Source of the DNA: Bacillus sp. V2I10
GTDB taxonomy: Bacteria; Bacillota; Bacilli; Bacillales; Bacillaceae
Direction: 5' to 3'
DNA length: 64,000 nucleotides
NCBI RefSeq assembly: GCF_030817055.1
Contig: NZ_JAUSYV010000001.1
Span: 892,001-956,000, forward strand
Below, in pieces: positions 57,907 to 64,000 of this stretch. Within the stretch, counting starts at the first letter, position 1. The number at the start of each line of letters is the position of its first letter. Position numbers and translations under genes: made by a program. A model generated the notes under the pieces. The model searched no databases, was not told where the DNA came from, and saw nothing but the letters and a program-made list of their open reading frames with translations.

Positions 57907-59461
57907 ATAAAGTGAAGAATCCGTTCATGACGCAGTTGAGGATCTGAAGAGGAGAAAAGATAAAGCCAAGTTTGGCGGGGGGCAGGAAAAAATTGATTTG
58001 CTCCACAAAAATGGCTTTCAGACTGCAAGAGAAAGAATCCGATTGTTGGCTGATCCTGACAGTTTTTTGGAACTCGGGATGCTGAATCACTCTGATTATC
58101 CAGGTGCAGAGGAAAGAAGCTATGGGGATGGGTTAATAACTGGACTAGCAAAAATTGATGGCCGTCCTGCTGTTATTATGGCTGGTGACAAAACGGTTTT
58201 TGCCGGCACAGAAGGAGCAGTTCATATAAGGAAATCTAAAAAAGTACATGAATATGCTTTGAAGCGGGGATTGCCGCTATTTAATTTGAATGAGGGAGGA
58301 GGCCTTAGGATGCCTGATGGGATGGGCTCCGATGGCATTAGCGACAAGCTGTTCCCACAAGAAATGTTAACCCATTCAAGACAAGTGCCTTTAATGACGG
58401 CGATAGTGGGAGACAGTTTTGGAGGTCCGACATGGATGGCTGTATCCTCTGATTTTGTCACGATGCAAAAAGGGACATGTATGGCTATTGCAGGTCCGAG
58501 AATGCTTTCGATGGCAACAGGTCAAAAGGTTAATACGGAAGAACTTGGAGGATGGAAGGTTCATGCGGAAGAAACAGGACAGGCAGATTCCTTTGGCGGT
58601 ACGGAAGAACAATGTATTGAGCAGCTGAAAACCTTCTTTAGCTATATGCCGTTAAATGCTGATGAGGAGCCTCGTTACATTGAGACGAATGATGATCCGT
58701 ACCGCAGTGCAGGCAACCTATTGAATATTTTGCCGGGACAGAAAAACAGAGTCTATGATATGAAGGAGATCATTCGGGAAATCGTAGACAATCAGCAGTT
58801 TTTTGAATATAAATCTACTTATGGAGAAGGCCTGATTACGGTATTTTCAAGAATGAACGGAAGAGTTGTCGGGATCGTTGCAAATCAGCCAAAGAAATTT
58901 GCCGGAGCTGCAGGACCGAAGGAGTGCGATAAGGCGACTGATTTTATATGTCTTTGTGACTCCTATCATATCCCGTTAATCTTCCTTCATGACACGCCAG
59001 GATTTAGAATAAGCCAAGAAGCTGAGCGGGATAAAATGCCGACTAAAATCATGATCTGGAATCAGGCACTGGCTCAGTCAACTGTACCTAAAATCTCTGT
59101 TGTCATCAGAAAAAGCGTTGGCGCTGCATACGGAAATATGTGCGGACCGACAATGGGGGCTGATTTTGTCTTTGCTTGGCCAACGGCAGAAATTAATTTC
59201 ACTGGACCTGAGGTCGGCATCAATGTTGTATACGGCAGGCAGCTGCAAAATGAAATCAATCAGGCTGAAGCAAGGAAGAAATTGCTCGAGCAATGGGCCT
59301 TTGACAGCTCCCCGTACAAAGCAGCATCCAAGCATTATATTGATGATGTGATCGATCCAAGGGACACAAGGAAATATCTGTGTAAAGCGCTTGAATTTGC
59401 CGTTGTTAAAGATGGGACAAAAAGTGAACGAAGATTAGCCAATTGGCCGACTGGATTTTGA
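57903..59461 (+). CDS. Acyl-CoA carboxylase carboxyltransferase subunit, N-terminus frameshifted
   Basis: PccB/MccB/YngE-like biotin-dependent carboxyltransferase: ARERIRLLADPDSF, GGLRMPDGMGS, GDSFGGPTWMAVSSDF, EGLITVFSRMNGRVVGIVANQP, KATDFICLCDSYHIPLIFLHDTPGF, and GAAYGNMCGPTMGADF. Carboxylates an acyl-CoA such as methylcrotonyl- or propionyl-CoA. ATG 57903 is correctly coupled to the ligase fragment, but a base is missing within the first codons (after ATGAATAAA); EESVHDAVEDLKRRK follows in the other frame. From TTG 57998 a 487-residue protein can be read, lacking about 30 residues. Biotin carboxylase partners are absent. Confidence 0.75.
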
Positions 59462-59545
59462 AAAATATTCCATTATGGAGCTTGAAAATGGGAAGAAGTC
59501 TGAGGAGATTTATTATGGAGATGTTAATTAACTGTGGTAAAAGAA

Positions 59546-59577
59546 AGAGCAGCAGGCGGGCTGTTCTTTCTTTTATT
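59546..59577 (+). terminator. Terminator of the carboxyltransferase gene
   Basis: AAAGAGCAG, CAGGCGGG, CTGTTCTTT with one mismatch, then CTTTTATTT. Confidence 0.7.
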
Positions 59578-59600
59578 TGTTATAAAATTTGATGAATGTA

Positions 59601-59722
59601 CAGAAATTTTTATATGCGCACAGAAATCGCCTATATTCGCATAGAAAATAGGGTTAATCGCACAGAAATCAAGGACTTCTGCTCAGAAATGCCTGCAGTT
59701 TGCTGAAAATGAAAAAACGGCC
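59601..59722. repeat. 21-nt-period array, word GCACAGAAAT (six units)
   Basis: CAGAAAT (TAGAAAA once) starts at 59601, 59621, 59642, 59663 and 59684, a further GCTGAAAAT in register at 59702; intervals 20, 21, 21, 21. Preceding bases GCA or GCT are also conserved. The array runs into the cssS terminator and sits between convergent genes. Confidence 0.85.
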
Positions 59723-59738
59723 TCACATAAAGGCCGTC
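59712..59738 (-). terminator. Terminator of cssR-cssS
   Basis: Minus strand: GACGGCCT, TTATGTG, AGGCCGT, then six T. Three nt from the cssS stop. Confidence 0.88.
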
Positions 59739-59740
59739 TG

Positions 59741-61087
59741 CTATCTTTTTGGCACTTTCACATAAAACGTACTCATTCCATCCTCATTCACAGCCCAAAC
59801 TGTACCGTCATGAAGCTCAGCAATTCTTTTTACGATGTTGAGTCCAAGCCCGAATTCGCCGTTGCTGCCTTTATGAAATGGCTCAAACAGATGAGGGAGA
59901 ATGTCTTCTTCAATTGGGGGTCCATCGTTCCATATTTTAAGAAGGAAGTCATTCCCCGCTTTTTTTAGATGAACACCGATCATTGAATCCGCATATCTGA
60001 GCTGATTTTCAAATAAGTTTTCAAGCAGCTTGATCCACAGCTCTTCATCGCCATGAATAGCCGCCTGGTCCAGTTTTATTTCATAATCAAGCTCCTGGCG
60101 TGACCATTTGATGCGGTCAATGACCTCGCGAACCGTCATATTCAGTTCAATTTCCGATTTGCCGGAGTTGCGTGAAGATAAGTAATCTAGTTTCGTTATA
60201 TACAGCAAGTCTTTAATTTTTTTCTCAAGACGTTCTGCTTCTTCCTCTATAACATCCATCGTGCTGGTCAGATCACCTTTAGGATAAATGCCGTCATTTA
60301 CAGATTTCGCATATCCCCTGATTACCATGACCGGTGTTTTCAAGTCATGAGAGATGTTCTGCAGCAGGGTGCGCTGTGCTTCATCCTTTTGAACAAGTCG
60401 TTTCCGCATTAATTCAATCGTTTCTCCAAGTTTTCCGATTTCATCACTTCGATCAAGTACAACCGGTTCATGCCAATCTTCATTCGAAATTCTTTTAACA
60501 TCCTTTTCTAATGAAACAATTGGACGCGACAGATACTTCGCAAGCCAAATGGATGGAATCCAGCTGAAAAGGAACACAATGATCATGACTAAGACAAGCT
60601 GCTTGAACAAAGTCAAAACAAGATCATTCCGGTAAGAGTCCCATGCATATGAAAGAAGAAAAGCCGGCTGGCCGTCAACTGTCACCTTCTTGATTACAAA
60701 AAAGAGCCGTTCATTATTAATTTCCCTCGAGTATTCTTCCGTAATGTCCTTTTGAGCAGAAGCAAGTGTTTGCGTTTCTTGAAGAAATCTAAGCGGCAAC
60801 TTTTTTTCGTTGTAAAAAAATGGCGCGCTCTCAGGGAGAATGATGTGCTGAACCGAACGATCAGGAGAGAGCTTCTCTCCATTTCTGGTGAGAGGATCCA
60901 TTTGGACATTTCCCTGAAGGCGGTATTCCGTCAGGATATGCTGTTCATTTTCAATCGTTGTGTAGATTTCGTTCGTGAAAAAATTCCTGAGTGTAGTCGG
61001 GAAAATAATCATCAACAGCAAGGAAATGACGAGAAGAATGCCTGAGATTACAATCCATATTTGAAACGTCAATGATTTATTTTTCAT
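59741..61087 (-). CDS. cssS: Sensor histidine kinase CssS (secretion stress)
   Basis: 448 residues: two membrane helices (about 10-32 and 165-187) enclosing an extracytoplasmic sensor domain, HAMP, then HisKA with NISHDLKTPVMVIRGY (phospho-His about 247), N box LLENLFENQLRYAD, and GLGLNIVK. Encoded with cssR (1-nt overlap) and divergent from an htrB-type protease, the gene order of the CssRS secretion/heat stress system of B. subtilis. It would detect misfolded exported protein. Confidence 0.88.
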   Translation of the reverse strand: MKNKSLTFQIWIVISGILLVISLLLMIIFPTTLRNFFTNEIYTTIENEQHILTEYRLQGNVQMDPLTRNGEKLSPDRSVQHIILPESAPFFYNEKKLPLRFLQETQTLASAQKDITEEYSREINNERLFFVIKKVTVDGQPAFLLSYAWDSYRNDLVLTLFKQLVLVMIIVFLFSWIPSIWLAKYLSRPIVSLEKDVKRISNEDWHEPVVLDRSDEIGKLGETIELMRKRLVQKDEAQRTLLQNISHDLKTPVMVIRGYAKSVNDGIYPKGDLTSTMDVIEEEAERLEKKIKDLLYITKLDYLSSRNSGKSEIELNMTVREVIDRIKWSRQELDYEIKLDQAAIHGDEELWIKLLENLFENQLRYADSMIGVHLKKAGNDFLLKIWNDGPPIEEDILPHLFEPFHKGSNGEFGLGLNIVKRIAELHDGTVWAVNEDGMSTFYVKVPKR

Positions 61088-61755
61088 TATCCTGTCAGCA
61101 TCCTGTAACCATATCCGTAGATGGTTTCTATTTTTAAGTCAGGCATTTTTTTTCGGAGCCGGCGGACGAGATCATCAACCACCCGGTCTGTGCCAAAATA
61201 ATCGCTGCCCCAAATGTGCTCAATCATTTGTTCGCGCGAAAAAGCCTGACCTTTGTTATGCAGAAGCAGCAGCAATAAATCAAATTCCTTAGAAGTCAGA
61301 TTCAGATTTTCATTATTCAGCGAGACAGAACGCACACTTTCATCAATGGTATAAGGCGGAAGCTGCACGCTTGTTTTAACTGAGCTGCTCTCATAAACAC
61401 GGGTCAGCAGTTTCTGGACGCGAATCACAAGTTCACGGGGAAGGAACGGCTTTGAAATATAGTCATCGCTTCCAAGCTCAAGTCCGAGCACCCGGTCAAT
61501 ATCTGTATCCCTTGCAGAAATGAAAATAACGGGAGTATCTGACGATGCCGCTTTAATTTCTTTTATTAATTGATAGCCGTCAACATCCGGTACCATGATA
61601 TCGAGAACCCAAAGGTGAGGAGTTTCATGAACGGCCTGGCGCGCTTTTTCCCCATTTGTAAATGAGGTGACCTTAAAGCCCTCTTTTTCCAGATATTTTG
61701 TTAACAAATCATTTAAATTCTGTTCGTCTTCCACAAGAAAAATAGAGTAGGACAA
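61087..61755 (-). CDS. cssR: Response regulator CssR
   Basis: 222-residue OmpR/PhoB-type regulator: receiver with acidic EDE (residues 9-11), phospho-acceptor Asp52 in LWVLDIMVPD, Lys in SKPFLPREL; C-terminal winged helix ending FGTDRVVDDLVRRLRKKMPDL, a distinctive CssR-like stretch. TTG start with AAGGAGCGTGA upstream. Expected to activate htrB and its own operon from the intergenic region. Confidence 0.9.
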   Translation of the reverse strand: MSYSIFLVEDEQNLNDLLTKYLEKEGFKVTSFTNGEKARQAVHETPHLWVLDIMVPDVDGYQLIKEIKAASSDTPVIFISARDTDIDRVLGLELGSDDYISKPFLPRELVIRVQKLLTRVYESSSVKTSVQLPPYTIDESVRSVSLNNENLNLTSKEFDLLLLLLHNKGQAFSREQMIEHIWGSDYFGTDRVVDDLVRRLRKKMPDLKIETIYGYGYRMLTG

Positions 61756-61799
61756 TTCAATTCACGCTCCTTCTTAATCGTAATTATACAATGTCATCA

Positions 61800-61875
61800 A
61801 GGATAAGGTCATCATTTGACAATTTCACATAATCTTTTCATCTTTCTCCCAAAATGATTTTTTATAGTAGGGTTA
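61800..61875. promoter_or_regulatory. cssR-htrB intergenic promoter region, candidate CssR sites
   Basis: TTTCACATAATC and TTTTCATCTTTC at 61824-61848 form a tandem TTTCAYMT-type repeat of the sort found upstream of CssR targets, and lie upstream of a -10 like TATAGT (61863-61868). Assignment rests on gene order; the motif is recalled, not verified. Confidence 0.5.
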
Positions 61876-61903
61876 ACAAAGAAATTCACTAGGAGGAATC
61901 AGG

Positions 61904-63166
61904 ATGGGATATTACGACGATACAGAACGAAAAGATCCATTATTAGACCCGGACTCACGCGAGATCATGGTCAGATCGGGACAGCCTCAAAAAAAACAGT
62001 CCAGATGGAGAGCGGTTATGTCATCTGTTATCAGCGGGGTAGTCGGCGGAGCGCTGGTGCTTGGGGTACAGCCTTTCCTTGATGATGAGACAAGCACAAA
62101 GGAACCTTCTTATTCCATTGATTCTAATACGGCAGAAGAAGAAAACGACTCAAGTACTGTGAACACACAGCCTATCAGTCAAACGAGCGACATTGCGGAT
62201 ATGGTGGAAAATCTGTCACCTGCGATTGTCGGGATATCAAACAAACAGCAGCAGCAGGGGTTTGGCGGCGGAACACAGGATGCTGAAGCAGGCACGGGTT
62301 CCGGTGTTATTTTCAAAAAAGATGGAGAAACAGCCTATATTATTACAAACAACCATGTAATTGAGGGAGCAAGCAGTATCGAAATTTCCTATTCAGATGG
62401 AGAAAAATCGCAGGCTGAGCTTGTTGGAGCTGATCCGCTGACAGATACAGCCGTTCTTAAAATTGACAGCAAGTTTGCAAAAACGGTTGCCGACTTCGGC
62501 GATTCAGGTCAGCTTCGTGCAGGTGAAAGAGTCGTTGCGATCGGAAATCCGCTGGGACTGGATTTCTCCCGCACCGTTACTGAAGGGATTATAAGCGGAA
62601 CGGACCGTACCATTCCCATCTCAACTTCTGAAGGCAGCTGGGAATTGAATGTTATACAGACGGATGCGGCAATTAACCCTGGGAATAGCGGTGGACCTTT
62701 GCTGAACATGAGCGGTCAGGTCATTGGCATCAACAGCTTGAAAATCACACAGGATGGTGTTGAGGGATTAGGATTTGCTATACCAAGCAACGACCTTCAG
62801 CCAATCGTTGATGAACTGCTTGAAAAAGGAAAAGTTGATCGTCCATTCTTAGGAGTAGGTCTGCTTGACTTAAGCGAAGTGCCTGAACAATACCGTACAA
62901 ATACACTTCAGCTTCCGAATGAAATTACAGAAGGAGTCTTCGTTCAGGGAGTAAGCCCGTCTTCACCAGCTGCAGAAGCAGGAATGCAGGAAGGCGATGT
63001 CATTGTTGCAATGAATGGAACGAAGATTAAAAATTCAAATGAGCTTCGAAAATTCCTCTATTCACAAACAAGTATCGGCGATAAAATTGATATTGAATTT
63101 TACCGCCAGGGAGAGAAGGTAACAGAAAAAGTAACCTTGTCTCAGAAAGAGGTTGTGAATAGTTAA
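61904..63166 (+). CDS. htrB: HtrA/DegP-like membrane-anchored serine protease
   Basis: 420 residues: cytosolic N-terminus, one membrane helix (VMSSVISGVVGGALVLGV), linker, trypsin-like domain with catalytic His151 (TNNHVIEG), Asp181 (LTDTAVLK) and Ser262 (NPGNSGGP), then one PDZ domain (GVFVQGVSPSSPAAEAGMQEGDVIVAMNG). Degrades or refolds misfolded proteins at the membrane-wall interface. ATG after AGGAGGAATCAGG. Divergent from cssRS, which is predicted to induce it. Confidence 0.93.
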   Translation: MGYYDDTERKDPLLDPDSREIMVRSGQPQKKQSRWRAVMSSVISGVVGGALVLGVQPFLDDETSTKEPSYSIDSNTAEEENDSSTVNTQPISQTSDIADMVENLSPAIVGISNKQQQQGFGGGTQDAEAGTGSGVIFKKDGETAYIITNNHVIEGASSIEISYSDGEKSQAELVGADPLTDTAVLKIDSKFAKTVADFGDSGQLRAGERVVAIGNPLGLDFSRTVTEGIISGTDRTIPISTSEGSWELNVIQTDAAINPGNSGGPLLNMSGQVIGINSLKITQDGVEGLGFAIPSNDLQPIVDELLEKGKVDRPFLGVGLLDLSEVPEQYRTNTLQLPNEITEGVFVQGVSPSSPAAEAGMQEGDVIVAMNGTKIKNSNELRKFLYSQTSIGDKIDIEFYRQGEKVTEKVTLSQKEVVNS

Positions 63167-63186
63167 TATAGATTACCCCCCTTTGG

Positions 63187-63219
63187 ACAGCCCCGGTTTT
63201 CGGGGCTGTTTTTTTGTTT
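63187..63219 (+). terminator. Terminator of htrB
   Basis: GACAGCCCC, GGTTTTC, GGGGCTGTT, then seven T. Confidence 0.95.
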
Positions 63220-63535
63220 TGCTGTAAACCGGGACTCGAAGGGATCTGATACGAGATTAAGGAGGTAATTGGATTAGCGGCCACAAATCCGATTAAAGTC
63301 GTCAGATACTAATGCCGAGAGGTTATAAAAACAAGGTAAGAAGTCAAAATTCCCTTCTTTTTGAGGCATCCCCACAATAATCATCCAGCATTTTCTTCCC
63401 GCATCTTCCCTCATAAAACAGGAATCATTACGAACAAATATGATAACGCAAATTCATGCACGCAAATAACATTGCCTAAAGTTACATAAAATAACCGAAA
63501 TATGAACGGATGCCATCATACAAGGGAGTTCAATC
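63220..63535 (+). other. Leader region before the murE-like gene
   Basis: About 315 nt without a clear gene. AAGGAGGT at 63259-63266 is a strong ribosome site followed 2 nt later only by an ATT-initiated 14-codon frame (GLAATNPIKVVRY) ending at TAA 63311-63313. It may be a decayed gene end or leader peptide; no riboswitch fold recognised. Confidence 0.4.
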
Positions 63536-64000
63536 ATGAAACTACAAAAAATGTTAGAGGAGACCGGTCATTCTGCTTTCTTCAGCGAAGAACTGGAATC
63601 TGTTGATATTAAAGGAATTGAAGCAAATTCTTCTAGGATAAAAGAGGGCTATTTATTTGTGGCCATTACAGGATATCAGCGTGACGGGCACGATTATATA
63701 CAGGATGCAATAGATAGAGGTGCGGCGGCAGTAATTGGAGAGCAGAATCTGACAGATTTGACCGTACCGTATGTAAGAGTTAAGAATAGCCGTGATTCAT
63801 TGGCTAATCTGGCGGCATATTTCTATGATTTTCCGTCTGCCAAACACATATTGATCGGAATTACTGGTACAAACGGGAAAACTACAACTTCTTTTATGCT
63901 CAGACATATCCTTGAATGTGCAGGTTATTCTTGTGCCTTGTTTGGAACAGTACACAATGTAATAAATGGACAGACCTATGATTCGAAAAATACAACACCT
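63536..64000 (+). CDS. murE: MurE-like Mur ligase, N-terminal part (runs off window)
   Basis: 155 visible residues of a UDP-MurNAc-tripeptide synthetase: N-terminal UDP-binding domain (DIKGIEANSSRIKEGYLFVAI), GYQRDGHDYIQDAI, RGAAAVIGE, and the Mur ATP motif GITGTNGKTTTSFML. Adds diaminopimelate (or lysine) to the peptidoglycan precursor. ATG after CAAGGGAGTTCAATC. It lies outside a mur/dcw cluster, beside htrB, so it may be a second, MurE-related copy. Amino acid specificity motif lies beyond the window. Confidence 0.88.
   Translation, partial: MKLQKMLEETGHSAFFSEELESVDIKGIEANSSRIKEGYLFVAITGYQRDGHDYIQDAIDRGAAAVIGEQNLTDLTVPYVRVKNSRDSLANLAAYFYDFPSAKHILIGITGTNGKTTTSFMLRHILECAGYSCALFGTVHNVINGQTYDSKNTTP

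Noticed and set aside
63259..63313. Short peptide gene after AAGGAGGT
   Set aside because: The only frame starts at ATT and has 14 codons; interesting as a possible remnant but not enough to call a gene.
1..64000. tRNA, rRNA, prophage or toxin-antitoxin loci
   Set aside because: I saw no cloverleaf or rRNA-like sequence, no phage structural genes and no typical toxin-antitoxin pair.

Overview
The window reads as a chromosomal segment of an aerobic, endospore-forming, low-GC Gram-positive bacterium of the Bacillaceae (Bacillus/Metabacillus-like). The signs are strong AGGAGG-type ribosome binding sites, frequent TTG and GTG starts, sigma-A promoters, U-tailed terminators, and proteins and sites familiar from Bacillus: YvbH, CssRS-HtrB, KatA with a PerR box, a TPP-riboswitch thiC, CcpA, TnrA/GlnR and Rex sites, a sporulation-type kinase and a decayed gerA. 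The species cannot be named from sequence alone.

Layout. 1-2.4 kb: biotin genes bioF-bioH-bioC (leftward) under a BirA operator. 2.6-9.1 kb: yvbH, a GDSL hydrolase with an ABC exporter, an A+T-rich NERD protein and PerR-type katA. 9.1-11.2 kb: two broken divergent genes fused at a deletion point. 11.3-15.4 kb: a zinc/cadmium island (czcD, czrA, cadC, cadA). 15.4-20.7 kb: an ldh pseudogene that keeps its Rex operator and terminator, an ammonium transporter operon with a GlnD-like nucleotidyltransferase and a DnaQ-like exonuclease, a lipid kinase and an Fe-S-type protein. 20.7-27.3 kb: a LacI-controlled oligosaccharide uptake/hydrolysis locus. 27.3-34.1 kb: an IS110-family element, a redoxin, a YeiH transporter and a MarR-MFS operon. 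34.2-40.5 kb: a gluconate cluster (gntP, RpiR regulator, gnd, gntK and a degenerate PFK-like protein) interspersed with a 120-bp repeat. 40.7-47.4 kb: a GNAT, a lysozyme-like protein, an orphan small-RNA candidate, a second ABC exporter, corA, an oppC/dppC pseudogene and an NADH oxidase with three Rex boxes. 47.6-59.5 kb: thiC with its riboswitch, gerA and HAD pseudogenes, a PAS kinase, fumC, and the remains of an acyl-CoA catabolic locus. 59.7-64 kb: cssS-cssR divergent from htrB, then the start of a murE-like gene.

Two genome-scale patterns stand out. First, at least five and probably six intergenic stretches contain degenerate arrays in which a short word recurs every 20-21 nt. The word differs between loci: ACTGATAAA at 6.28 kb, GGCTAAWAA at 15.4 and 40.55 kb, AAGTATT at 47.4 kb, GCACAGAAAT at 59.6 kb, TTTTCGATAA at 12.3 kb. 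They lie downstream of terminators and nearly always between convergent genes. I know of no described element that matches. Second, many genes are in decay: ldh, oppC/dppC, gerA, a HAD phosphatase, a beta-propeller gene, an SDR/acyl-CoA ligase pair and others carry internal deletions or frameshifts. Two junctions look like single deletions that removed the 5' ends of a divergent gene pair.
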